Assembly: GCA_030063045.1 (NCBI GenBank)
Contig: JAQSEB010000001.1
Span: forward strand, 372,001 to 436,000
Source of the DNA: Pratylenchus scribneri
Lineage: Eukaryota > Nematoda > Chromadorea > Rhabditida > Pratylenchidae
Direction: 5' to 3'
DNA: 64,000 bases
The first letter of the stretch is position 1. Every line of letters starts with the position of its first letter. Shown here one piece after another: positions 22,706 to 34,116 of the stretch. A program made the position numbers and the translations under genes. The notes beneath the pieces are model-generated. The model made no database searches. It saw nothing but the letters and a program-made list of their open reading frames with translations, and was not told the DNA's origin.

Positions 22706-23486
22706 TTAGAAAAAGGCTAAGAAAATTAGATTAGAAAAAGGCTAAGAAAATTAGATTAGAAAAAGGCTAAGAAAATTAGATTAGAAAAAGGCTAAGAAAA
22801 TTAGATTAGAAAAAGGCTAAGAAAATTAGATTAGAAAAAGGCTAAGAAAATTAGATTAGAAAAAGGCTAAGAAAATTAGATTAGAAAAAGGCTAAGAAAA
22901 TTATATTAGAAAAAGGCTAAGAAAATTATATTAGAAAAAGGCTAAGAAAATTAGATTAGAAAATGGCTAAGAAAATTATATTAGAAAAAGGCTAAGAAAA
23001 TTAGATTAGAAAAAGGCTAAGAAAATTAGATTAGAAAAAGGCTAAGAAAATTAGATTAGAAAAAGGCTAAGAAAATTATATTAGAAAAAGGCTAAGAAAA
23101 TTAGATTAGAAAAAGGCTAAGAAAATTATATTAGAAAAAGGCTAAGAAAATTAGATTAGAAAAAGGCTAAGAAAATTATATTAGAAAATGGCTAAGAAAA
23201 TTAGATTAGAAAAAGGCTAAGAAAATTATATTAGAAAAAGGCTAAGAAAATTAGATTAGAAAAAGGCTAAGAAAATTAGATTAGAAAAAGGCTAAGAAAA
23301 TTAGATTAGAAAAAGGCTAAGAAAATTAGATTAGAAAAAGGCTAAGAAAATTATATTAGAAAAAGGCTAAGAAAATTAGATTAGAAAAAGGCTAAGAAAA
23401 TTATATTAGAAAAAGGCTAAGAAAATTAGATTAGAAAAAGGCTAAGAAAATTAGATTAGAAAAAGGCTAAGAAAATTAGATTAGAA
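22706..23486. repeat. 25-bp satellite array
   Basis: About 31 units with an exact 25-bp period, containing AAAAAGGCTAAGAAAATTAG followed by ATTAG or, in scattered units, TATTAG. Units differ almost only at that G/T position, so the array is recent. The unit is unrelated to the other two satellites. Confidence 0.97.
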
Positions 23487-23659
23487 AGAGCATTAGAATT
23501 CTCTTTTAGGATCAGAAGGCCTTATAGGTGGATAAACCTAGATTAATTCTTTAAATGATACAGATGCCCACTCTTTTAGGGCTATTCCAAATCCACTATA
23601 GCAGATAGATAGATAACCAATAACAATAATAAGTATCTTCCACCTTCGCCATTTCCATT

Positions 23660-23875
23660 GATCCTTTACTAATTGAATGGAATGCTATTCGGCCTATTTA
23701 AAAAACCTCCGCACATATTTATAATATTTTACCCCTTCCGCCTCTGTACGTGTTCGCCGTCCAAACAATAAATTACTAATTCAAAATGACAGCCGTTTTT
23801 TTCCAGCCACCCGCCTCCGCCCACTTTATTGTCTTTTTTCCTTAATAAGGGCACAAAAAAACACGCAGCACACAT
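23660..23875 (+). repeat. Direct duplication, right copy
   Basis: Partner of 22380-22600, with small indels and about 15 percent divergence by eye. The satellite plus about 170 bp of unrelated sequence separates the two. Confidence 0.75.
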
Positions 23876-23979
23876 TGTTGGAGGGAATGGACAAAATTAG
23901 TGATTGATCATTTCCTCTCTACCCTAAATTGGAAGATGTCCTTCCCATTCGCATTGCTGCCAGCCGACCGAATTTTTAT

Positions 23980-25020
23980 ATGTGCCTTGTGCGCGCCCAA
24001 TTAGTGTCGGCGGAGCAGCTCCGCGCGCCTCCCCATTCCCTCCGACTCCGATTCAGCCATCCATCCATCAATTTAGCCAGCCGTCCAGCCAAACTGCCCT
24101 ATATAAAGGGCCACCTTTTTGGGGCGACCCACCAAACATCCTCACAGCCCCTTTCCCCCATATCCAACAATTCGCCCCGGCGGTGTACTTTACTGAACTA
24201 ACAAAATTTTTCTTCCTTCCTCCTCTAGATTTGTCTCCAAATCCACCAAAATTTTCCTCAATTTGTTGGCAAAACATTTGAAATATGCAAATTCCCTTTC
24301 CATTCTAATAAAAGCATTTTTAAAATCATCAAAAACAAAATTTTTAAAGGGCAATCCGCGCGCCTCCCATCCCTCCAATTCTGAAATCCATCCATCAATT
24401 TATAGCCAGCCATCAGCCCAAATGCCCTAGATAAAAGGCGACCAATTTGGGTGGCGATTGGCGAGGGGGCCCTGCCAGCCTTATTTTGAGTCTAATCCCA
24501 TTCAAATCCAAAAATTCGCCCTGGCTAGGTGCTTGGACAAAAACAAAATTTTCCTTCCTTTGTTTGTTGCCAAATCTGCTGATTTTTCCCTTCACTTTTA
24601 TGCCAAACATCAATGGGACAAATATATGTAAATTCTTCCGGTTGCCTTTTCTAAAATCATTTAAAATCCGTGCGCCACTCTTCGATTCTGCCATCAATTT
24701 AGTCAGCCGACAGAGCCATAAATCCAACTGTCCTATAAAAAGGCGACCATTTTTGGGTGGCGAGGAGGGAAGAGCACCAAAAACCCTGCCAGCCTCATCA
24801 GTGTCGAATCCATATTCCCCAATCCCATATCCAAAAATTTGCCCCCCGGGGCGCTTTGCTGAACTAACAAAATTTTTGTTCCTTCTCCTCCTCTACATAT
24901 TTGTCGCCAAATCCCTAAAAATTTTCCTCAATTTTTTGCCAAATATCAAAATATATGCAAATTCCCTTTTGCCTATTCCCAAAACATTTAAATATTATTT
25001 TTCGGAGGGCAAATAAAAAT
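23980..25020 (+). repeat. Three decayed tandem copies of a TATA-box-bearing unit
   Basis: Three consecutive units of about 310-330 bp share the order CCATCAATTTA, GCCAGCC, a TATA-like box, GGCGACC, a C-rich stretch, CTGAACTAACAAAATTTTT, TTCCTTC and AAAATTTTCCTCAATTT. Boxes are at 24100 (ATATAAAGG), 24428 (AGATAAAAGG, damaged) and 24733 (CTATAAAAAGG). Open frames across them do not agree between copies, so these look like promoter/leader DNA rather than genes. Confidence 0.6.
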
Positions 25021-26650
25021 ATGGCGCATGCAAATTTAAGCCTATCCAAAGTCCAAAATGGTGCAACTTTTACCAAAATAAAAAAAGAAATAACGAAATG
25101 AACCTAATAAAGGAAAAAAGTGGCAATAAAAAGAAGTATTATGGAAAACCACAAAAAATATTCTTCAATCTTTTGGTACATATAGGGAAAAAATTGGGCG
25201 TTAAAATGGAGAATTTTATTAAGGGAAAAACTCCAAAAATGTTCCAACTAGACGAAATGAACTTTGGTTTTTTCTATTTTATGAGGTTTTTGATCATCCA
25301 AAGCATTAAATAAAAAATTTTGATGGGCAACAAAAAGGGGCGCATGCTCAAATAGAAACCAAAAAGGGCTGCAACTTTTATTAAAAATTGGAAAAATTAA
25401 AGGGACAGAAGTGGCATAAAAATGAGAATGAGGAACAATTAAAATCAAATTGAATTTTAATTTAAATTAGCAAATTCCATTAATCAACTTAAATTAGAAT
25501 GAGCAGAAATTGAATTGGGAATATTTGGAAAAATGCCTCGGGCGAATATATTATTTTGCCACAGGGAAATTACGAGAAATGGGAACTCTTTTGAGTGGAA
25601 AGTTTGCCTAAGGCAATATTGTGGTGAAGATGAATAGGTGGCTTAACTTAATGAGCAATGCTTTTGTCTGGGAAATTGAGCCACCTTTGAGTGGTAAATA
25701 ATAATAAGTGTTTGACTGATGATGACCCACTTAAATGAAGAGACTTATTCCTCGGGGATTGGACCATCAACAGGTTTCAGACCTCAGTATCTTTGTCTTT
25801 CTTTTGGCAATATCTCAATAGGGAAGCAACCAATTTAACAAGGCGATATGTCATTTGAAAGCCCTAAATGTCCTATACAAAAAGGCTTAACTAATTTTTT
25901 GAAAATTTAGAAATTCCTTATAGAAAACGGGACTCTTTCCTTTCCCTCCAAAAAAATTCTACTCTATTATATTCAAAGTAACTAATTTATTTTTAAAGTT
26001 TGAAAGTGTAATATCTAAAATGGCCAAATTGTAAAGGACACTTTTAGCTTTCAAATGGCTTATCGCCTTCCCTGATTGGCTGCTTCCTTGTTGAGCTATG
26101 GCCAAAAGAATGGGGTCCAGAATAATGAAACATTACCCACCGCTCGCTGATCTATTTTAGGCATATTTATATCAATTTTCGTGCAAAATTTTTTTCTTTT
26201 TTTGAACAAAATATTCCTTTAACATCAAAAGGGAAAAAGTGGCAATAAAAAGGCAACTTTATGGTGAAAAAATCTACAAAAAAATGTCCCAAACGGAGTG
26301 AACTTTGGTCTATTTTTATGAGACCTATTCCATTTTGATTCTGATGCAAAATTTAATCTCTTTTTTGAACAAAATGATCACTTTTGGGGCCAATTGCTGC
26401 CCGAACCCTATAAAATGGGGGGGGGGGGGAAATGCACGTGACGTGGCCCGGAGCTTTTATGTGTGCCTTTATCAGCCCATTCCCCGCGTTATCATTATGG
26501 CCCTAAATTTCTGGGCCTAGTCCGATAACATTTTTTATAGATTTATATATAGGTGGAATTGGGCCTCACCAACCATCCATCCAAGGGCAGGGCAAGGGGG
26601 CAGCTAAGCCAACACTACTATACCCCGGAGGGGGAAATGTAAATGGTGAA
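25020..26650. other. Non-coding, with further local duplications
   Basis: No gene is seen. Short blocks repeat locally: GGCGCATGC at about 25023 and 25339 with GCAACTTTTA downstream of each, and AAAGTGGCAATAAAAAG at 25118 and 26236, each followed by GAACTTTGGT. A family A element and a G-run (about 26416) lie within. Confidence 0.5.
25780..26135. mobile_element. Family A element, copy 11
   Basis: Well preserved. Left TTTTGGCAATATCTCAATAG, right TTGTTGAGCTATGGCCAAAA. Confidence 0.77.
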
Positions 26651-26673
26651 TGAATGGAAGGAGGGGAAGAGGA

Positions 26674-26861
26674 CTATAAAATGCCAGCAATTCCCCATTC
26701 CCCTTCGCATTCTACCAAAAATGGTCCCAAAACCCAAGCCTTCCCTCTCCTCTCCCCCTTCTCGAGATTAGTCAGTTCCCCTTCCTCCCATTCCCCAATT
26801 TGGCCTATCTCATTATTTTTGTGTGTCACATTTATGGCTCTGCTGATGGGACGACTATAAA
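26674..26861 (+). promoter_or_regulatory. Two TATA-like boxes upstream of the zinc-finger gene
   Basis: CTATAAAA at 26674 and at 26854, each followed by a C-rich, ACC-rich stretch like that in the 24-kb units. The second is followed by ATGTTGTTCCTTCTCCTCTA at 26922. That opens a 29-codon frame matching the TTGTTCCTTCTCCTCCTCTA block of the third 24-kb unit. This is the likely core promoter of the gene starting at 27087, by position only. Confidence 0.4.
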
Positions 26862-27086
26862 ACCCAACGGTCCTCTCTCCAGTCTCCACCAAACCCAGAC
26901 CTCCCCAATCGTACACAAAAATGTTGTTCCTTCTCCTCTACTCCAATTGGCTACAAAATTCCTCCAAAAAAATTTTGTACATCGTGCCTAAGAATTTATT
27001 AATGATGTAAAATTCGCCTCTTTTAAATTTGTTTGATTTTTGATCATTTGAAATAAATAAATTCGTTTTAAAGAGAGCTCAGTCAG

Positions 27087-30000
27087 ATGGCCGACGAATT
27101 ATTGTTGCGCACATCACTGCAACGTGAACGTGACGAGATTGCCCGCCTCCAATCACAATTGAGGCAACAACAGCAGCAACAAAAGGCGCCAAATAGCAAT
27201 GGCAACAAACAACAAGGACAATTTGCTGTGCCACAAATTGCCCACCCAAATCGACAAAGGCTGGATTTGGCCGAACAGCAACGGCGCCTTCTTTTACTCC
27301 AACAACAGCAGCAACAATTCCAACAGCAACAAATTTTGGGAAAACAGCAGGAAAAACAGAAGCCGGATTGTGGCAATGGCACAAAATTAGCCTGCAGTAG
27401 CAGGTGGGAAAAAGTCCAAAGAGGGTTTTGGATTGGGGAATGGCCTAACGGCAAAATCAAGGATTCATTCTTTAGCACATTTTTTCCAATATTTTAAATA
27501 ATTTTTTAAATAATTTTTTGGCCTCCATACAATCCTCGCACAATTTCCCTTTATTTCATTCAATCATGATACACCCCAACTTGACCCCATTTAAAATAAC
27601 TCATCAAGGATTGAGCCAATTTCGACAATTTTGTAATCAATTTAAAGAGCGGATTTTTTGGCTATCCAATGATATTAATTTTATTTAAATTGGCTAAGAA
27701 TTGATGGAGTTTTATGCCAAAAAACATTGACAATTTTGCGAATCCATAATAAAGATAATTTAAATTCATTTTTGAGCGTACTTCATCAATTCTGAAGCAA
27801 TTTAAATAAAATTAATATTATTTGATAGCCAAAAGTCTGCTCTTTAATTTGATATTAAAAATATCAAAATAGGTTCGGTCCTTGATTAGTTAATTAATTA
27901 TAAACGGCAACAAGTTGGCTTCGATTCAATTCTGAATCCACGTAAAATTTCCCTTCATCTCCATTCATTCAGAATCCGAACTATCCTACTTTTATTTTCA
28001 GCCCTTCAAATTCCATCAATTCATCTCCATCGCTCCCTTCAATTCCACCATCCACCACAACATCGCCAATGGGCTCATCAGCGTCGTTTGCGGCCGCGGC
28101 CGCCGCCTATTTGTTGGCCCAACAGCAATCCAAAATGCTCACCACCAATTCGGGCACTTTCCTTCCACAATTTGCCTTTCCCCTCCTTTTCCATTCGCCA
28201 ACATCCACCGTGGCAAACAATCCCAATTTCTATGGAGGATTGGCTCAGCCACCCAACTCTTCGCTCACCAACATTGGCCAAATTGGCCAACCCCAGAGTA
28301 GTCCATGCCCAACGCCCGCCTATCACTATCAGCTGGCGGCACCAAAACCCATTCAGGCGCCAATCAATTTTGGCCACATTGCCGATCATCTGCTTTCAAT
28401 GGCCAATCATCAGCCATCAACGGGCATTGGATTTGGTGGGGAAACTGTTGATGGTGGATTGAAAGAAGCCACGTCGACAATTAGGGAGGAGGAAAATGTG
28501 GGAGGGAAGAAGCAAGGCGAAAAGGAGGAACATCAAAAGGAGAGTCAAAGAGAAGGCCTTGGAGCCACCGTCAAAACCAACAGTAGAAGCCGGAAAAACA
28601 GCAATGAAAAGAAAGAGGCGAGTAAAAGGAAGGGATTTGTTTAGAAAAATATAGGGGACTACGGTTTTTGGCCCATAACTCAGGGAGGCAATTACCAATT
28701 TTTGGAGGCTATATATATTTTGAAAGCCTAAAATGTCCTTTATAAAGTGGCTAACTTTTAATTTGAGAAAATCTAAATTCAAAAAAGTTACGTGCAAAAT
28801 TGGATAGGGAACGATTCAGTACTGCCCAATGAATGTATCTTGCCATTGGTTTTGGACAATAACTCAATGAGGCAATTACCAATTCAGTGTGGAAGGCGAT
28901 ATATCATTGAAATGCCAAAAGTGTCCTCTAAAAAGTGGCGTTCAAACTGTTATGAAATCTTTATTTAAAAAAGTTAAGGCCCTCTGAATGTAATAAACTC
29001 CGATTTTGAAGGTAAAAGAAAAATTTTGGATCAAAGTATTTTAATTTTTCAAAAAATTTGTTGGCGACTTTTTAGAGGACATTTTTATGCTTTAAATTGG
29101 CATATCAACTTCCGAGATTTGTTGCTTACTTATAAAGTTATAGCCAAAAAGAATCGTCCAGATACTCAGCCTTTAGTTGAATATTATCAAATTATTGGAG
29201 GATGTCCGTAATGTTTGTAGGGATGTGATCATTGATCCTTCTGCTACTGATAAAGGCAAATAAAAATAGGATAAAAAGGAGAGGCTCTTAATAATATGCG
29301 AAATTGTCTATTTTCTAACATTTTTCAGGCACAACCAGCGCAAGGCAATTGGTCGCCCTCATCATCAACATCCACTGTTGGAAATGGCCAAGGCCAAAAA
29401 GTGGCCGGTGAAATCAGTCCATCTCGCCGTAAATCTCCGCATGAAGTGCCTGTCTATCAGATCAGTCCCCAACAATTGCATTTGGCAATGCAACAATTCT
29501 TCCGGAGCCAACAATCACGGGAATCCTTCGATTCCGGCTATTCCACCACATCGGGTGGTGGCGGCGCACCGTCCAGTCCAAAAAGGGCTACGATTGTTGG
29601 TGAAGGGGGGAGGTTGGCAAAAAGTCGAGGCGACAGTTTGGATGATGAAATTGTGGTTGAAGATGGGGAAAGTAGCCAAAAAAGTGGCGAAGGAATTGGA
29701 GCAGGGGAAGAATATGTGGACGTGGTGGGCGATGGAGAATCTATTCGAAGTTCCCAGCTGAAGCTGCAACGAAAAGCCCATATCGAATTCTACAGGTAAA
29801 AATGCACAAACGGATAGTATTTAATTCGGTTAAAAAACAATAAAAATATACAAAAAAAAATGCCAAAGTTTTAAGAGATTGTCCTCCATATTCGTAAAGC
29901 ATATGACGCATTGAATGGTATATAATTTGTTGTGGTTCAACAATTAAAGGGTATTAAATGGTTTAAACCAATTTTGGTTTAATGGTTTAAAACTAAGTTA

Positions 30001-32811
30001 GAATTGGTTAAATCGAAGCCAAAACATAATAAAAAGATTTGAGATTTATCGATTAAATATAGGGTTAAGGGTTTCAAGATAAACCAACCATTTCAATCAA
30101 TGTTTTTTTCGGCAAATTAAATATTTCCCAAATACAAACACACACAATAATGTTTTAACCATTTTTTATTTTGTTCACAGAAAATTGAAAAGTTTCCGAA
30201 ATCGAGGCGACCAACTCGACTGCCAAATGTGCTCAACGTCAGTGCCAAACACGGATGCCTCAATTCGTTCGCATATTCATGGACATTGCAAAACTGCACT
30301 GTTTGTGTGCAAATTATGCCAACGCGGTTTCCAAGATCAACATTTGGTTTTTGAACACATTGGCAAGGAGCATCCCGTCCATCGAGGCACCCAATTCATC
30401 GAGGATCGTCGAGATATGGGTACACATTTGATTGGAAAATAATCCACATTCTCCAATGGATTTTAGGCATTCTAATGGATTTGCTGACTGAATGTTTTCC
30501 CCGTGTGCTTTGTCGCGCCCGTGATTGCCTTTTCGAAGCAATTGGCAGATTGACAGCATCCGCCGAATTCCAGGGTCAAACCCAGTTGGCATGCCGTCTT
30601 TGTTCCGTTCAAGTGGCTGCACAGAAGAATGCCCTCTACGGTCATTTGAATCAACATCCATCATATAAGTGAGTCAAATTTTGATTTGAAATTTTTAAGG
30701 GAACATTGTTTGAGGACGATGTTTAATTTTGCATAATTAGTTAGAAGATTTTTTGCCCTTTAAAATGATTCCAAAATCATCAAAATTGGTTTAGTCTGAG
30801 ATGAGTTATAATTCCCAAAAAAATTTATCTTCTTTTTGTACCTTTATCACAAAAAGATGAGGTGAACATGAATTTTCTCTTAAGCTATAAATAAGATGAA
30901 GAGAGAATACGATATCTCTGTTGTTGATTGGGATTGGGAACACAAATCTTTCCTTTTTCCCTCGCTGCTACTGTGCGATGACATGCCTTCAAGGAGTGAA
31001 ATGTGAATAAAAGAAGAGAGATCTCTTTGTAGGAATACAGTACTATAAATTGGAACATTGGAGGAAATAATACAGACTTATGTTTTTGGTTTTTGCATCA
31101 TAATTAGAAAAATATTTGGGGAAAAGTTTCATTACAATTGAATTATTAAATTGCAACTGTTATTCTGATTTGCGATTGTAATTGTAATTCTGATTTGCGA
31201 TTGTAATTGTAATTCTGATTTGCGATTGTAATTGTAATTCTGATTTGTGATTGTAATTGTAATTCTGATTTGTAATTGTAATTGTAATTCTGATTTGTGA
31301 TTGTAATTGTAATTCTGATTTGTAATTGTAATTGTAATTCTGATTTGCGATTGTAATTGTAATTCTGATTTGCGATTGTAATTGTAATTCTGATTTGCGA
31401 TTGTAATTGTAATTCTGATTTGTAATTGTAATTGTAATTCTGATTTGCGATTGTAATTGTAATTCTGTTTTGCGATTGTAATTGTAATTCTGATTTGCGA
31501 TTGTAATTGTAATTCTGATTTGTAATTGTAATTGTAATTCTGATTTGCGATTGTAATTGTAATTCTGATTTGTAATTGTAATTGTAATTCTGATTTGCGA
31601 TTGTAATTGTAATTCTGACTTGTAATTGTAATTGTAATTGTAATTCTGATTTGCGATTGTAATTGTAATTCTGATTTGCGATTGTAATTGTAATTCTGAT
31701 TTGTGATTGTAATTGTAATTCTGATTTGCGATTGTAATTGTAATTCTGATTTGTAATTGTAATTGTAATTCTGATTTGCGATTGTAATTGTAATTCTGAT
31801 TTGCGATTGTAATTGTAATTCTGATTTGCGATTGTAATTGTAATTCTGATTTGCGATTGTAATTGTAATTCTGATTTGCGATTGTAATTGTAATTCTGAT
31901 TTGTAATTGTAATTGTAATTCTGATTTGTAATTGTAATTGTAATTCTGACTTGTAATTGTAATTGTAATTCTGATTTGCGATTGTAATTGTAATTCTGAT
32001 TTGCGATTGTAATTGTAATTCTGATTTGCGATTGTAATTGTAATTCTGATTTGCGATTGTAATTGTAATTCTGATTTGCGATTGTAATTGTAATTCTGAT
32101 TTGCGATTGTAATTGTAATTCTGATTTGCGATTGTAATTGTAATTCTGATTTGCGATTGTAATTGTAATTCTGATTTGCGATTGTAATTGTAATTCTGAT
32201 TTGCGATTGTAATTGTAATTCTGATTTGTAATTGTAATTCAATTTTTTAAAGAATTATTAGTAAGCGGTTAGCGCTAACTTTAATAAGACATTTCTATAT
32301 CAAAATGAACAAAATTGATGTTTTATGAAATTATTATTTAGAAAAATAGCCAAATCTACTCATTAAAAAATTAATTTACTAATATAACACAATTTTCAGA
32401 TGCAAAAAATGCAAATTTTCTTGCACGGAAGAACGAGGCCAATTGGAGCATCAGAGAAAGGAACATCCCGGAGGATTGGAGATGGCCAGCAGTAGTAATA
32501 GTGGAAGAGATCGAACCTATTGCGTTTCATTGGCCTTCGATGTTTTGTTGGACACGTTAAAATGCTGTTTTCCCCTTGACCAAATTGGGCAAAATCCAAA
32601 TTCATCAGGAAATGTTCAACTAACTGAAAAATTGAAAGCAGGAAAAAAGGCCACAACATCAGCAACTGTGGAAGTGGCCAAGAAAAGGAGGGGACGCAAA
32701 CGAAAACACAAAGATTCGACGGGAACATCGTCGGGAGATGATGGGACAGAAATTGTTTTGTTGGATGATGAAGAAGAGGAGGAAGAATGCAGTTGGACGG
32801 AGGAGGATTGA
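27087..32811 (+). CDS. C2H2 zinc-finger protein with Gln-rich N-terminus, six exons
   Basis: Exons 27087-27403, 28002-28617 (or to 28638), 29329-29795, 30181-30419, 30467-30668, 32400-32811; about 750 aa, all phases consistent. The N-terminus is a Q-rich coiled-coil-like region, then an Ala run and a Pro/Ser-rich part. Next come SPSRRKSP and an acidic Ser-rich linker. Four C2H2 fingers follow: CQMC...HIHGH, CKLC...HIGKEH, CRLC...HLNQH and CKKC...HQRKEH. The C-terminus has a KKRRGRKRKH nuclear-localisation-like patch and an acidic tail. It is predicted to be a nuclear transcriptional regulator; fingers are paired and widely spaced. Exon 2 ends best at a GC donor (GAG|GCGAGT at 28618); a poor GT donor 21 bp later is the alternative. 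I do not recognise the orthologue. Confidence 0.88.
27590..27905. mobile_element. Family B element, copy 4 (zinc-finger intron 1)
   Basis: Complete, symmetrical copy within intron 27404-28001. Left AATAACTCATCAAGGATTGA, right TCGGTCCTTGATTAGTTAAT. Confidence 0.78.
28655..28800. mobile_element. Family A element, copy 12, left half only
   Basis: Half element (GCCCATAACTCAGGGAGG to CCTTTATAAAGTGGC) lying directly before a full copy in zinc-finger intron 2. Confidence 0.65.
28805..29180. mobile_element. Family A element, copy 13 (zinc-finger intron 2)
   Basis: Full copy with right terminus GCCAAAAAGAATCGTCCAGA followed by TACTCAG, matching the best family A ends. Confidence 0.75.
30720..31130 (-). 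repeat. Dispersed repeat C, copy 2, abutting satellite 1
   Basis: Reverse-complement partner of 19300-19640, in zinc-finger intron 5. Read on the minus strand, satellite 1 units come first and repeat C follows. The 19-kb copy has the same order. Confidence 0.65.
31157..32240. repeat. Satellite 1 array in zinc-finger intron 5 (reverse orientation)
   Basis: About 1.1 kb of 19/25-bp units, here reading ATTCTGATTTGCGATTGTAA and similar on the plus strand. The minus strand stays open for 360 codons because no unit contains a stop in any of the three cycling frames. That openness follows from the unit sequence and is not evidence of a gene. Confidence 0.97.
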
Positions 32812-34116
32812 TGCGCGGAATGGAAATTGGAGCCAGAATTGGGGGCTATTTGATGATTTGGCGGAAGAAAAAGGCTGCTTTAAGCGATTTTTAGTGCTGC
32901 TGCAAATTTTATTCAGACCCATTAAACTTTCAAATTCATTCATTTTATTAGGATTTATTTTTTAAGCCAATTTCCTAGCTACATTTTTCTCCAATTGCTT
33001 TGATTTGCCAATCGCGCCCTTCTTAAACACTTTTTTATTTTGCAATTTTTTATTAGTACCTTAAAACTCCAAAAACCCCCCAAATTTTGATCCTCGAATT
33101 TTGTATTGTGTCTCTCATTTTTTTCCAATGCCATTGCCAATTTTCCTCATTCAAAAATTCTTAAAATTTCCCCAAAAAATTCCCACCAATTTTCCGACCT
33201 CAACAATTCCTACAATTTATTTTCATCAAAAAAAAGGCGTGTATTTCTCCTCATGTCATTCCATTCCCTCCGCCAATCTACTTCCTAAAAACAAACACCA
33301 AAATTTGTTTTATTTATATTTATTTATTTATTTTTTATATATTTTTTCATCTCATTTTTTGCTCATTTTCTGCCATTTGCCTTCCAAAATTATGTTTGTT
33401 CATATTTTTGCCTTCTCTTTTTAATTTTATTGTAAATGTTTCCTTTCATTAATTTCATATGAAACATGATTTATTTTGGCCATAGCTCAACAAGGAAGTA
33501 ACCAATTTTAGAAGGCGATACACATTCGAAAGCCCTAAATGTCCTCTAAAAAGTGGATTTTCTAATTTTTGAAAAATTTTAAAAATTTGTAAAATAGGAA
33601 GCTTTTCCTCAAGAAATCCCGATTTATTACATTTAAATTATATAATATAACTTTTGTAAACCTATTTTTCGTAAATTTAAAATATGCCACTTTGTAAAGC
33701 ACATTCTCGGCTTTCAAAAAATATATCGTCTACTCAAATTGGTTACCGCTTCATCGAGCTATGAGCCAAAAACCGATGTAGGTACTCTCAATCTACAGTA
33801 TTCAAAGTATTTCCTTACCCAATTTTACATATCCAATTTTGTACAAATTCCTTCTCCCATTTTTGTATTCCCATTCCCCTTATTTTATGCCTTTGGCAAA
33901 AAATTCTTTCGGGCCACATTTTTTTTATTTATATTTATCGATGAACTTTCGAACCAAAATTCAATCATTCCCACCTTCAATTTGTAAAATATTTCCCTTC
34001 TTTTTATTCATATCTCAAAATGCTGTCTGCCTTTCCTCTTTGATAAAAAAACAATTAAAATTCGCATTTTCTTAAGAGGCAAAAAAATCGGGGGGGGGGG
34101 GGGGGATACCGCCATT
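32812..34116. other. Intergenic space between two convergent genes
   Basis: 3' flanks of the (+) zinc-finger gene and the (-) membrane-protein gene. T-rich, no supported gene. It contains one family A element (next entry) and a G15 run at about 34091-34105. Confidence 0.5.
33465..33800. mobile_element. Family A element, copy 14
   Basis: Left arm GGCCATAGCTCAACAAGG at 33478; right arm CATCGAGCTATGAGCCAAAA. Confidence 0.77.

Noticed and set aside
24447..25016. 189-codon (+) frame across the TATA-unit ladder
   Set aside because: It spans two unit copies in different relative frames, so the encoded peptide is not conserved between duplicates.
34008..34116. Unspliced extension of the (-) membrane protein through the G15 tract
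   Set aside because: A 44-bp GT/AG intron (34205-34162) leads in phase to a short terminal exon with a stop, while the read-through runs into homopolymer-coded prolines.
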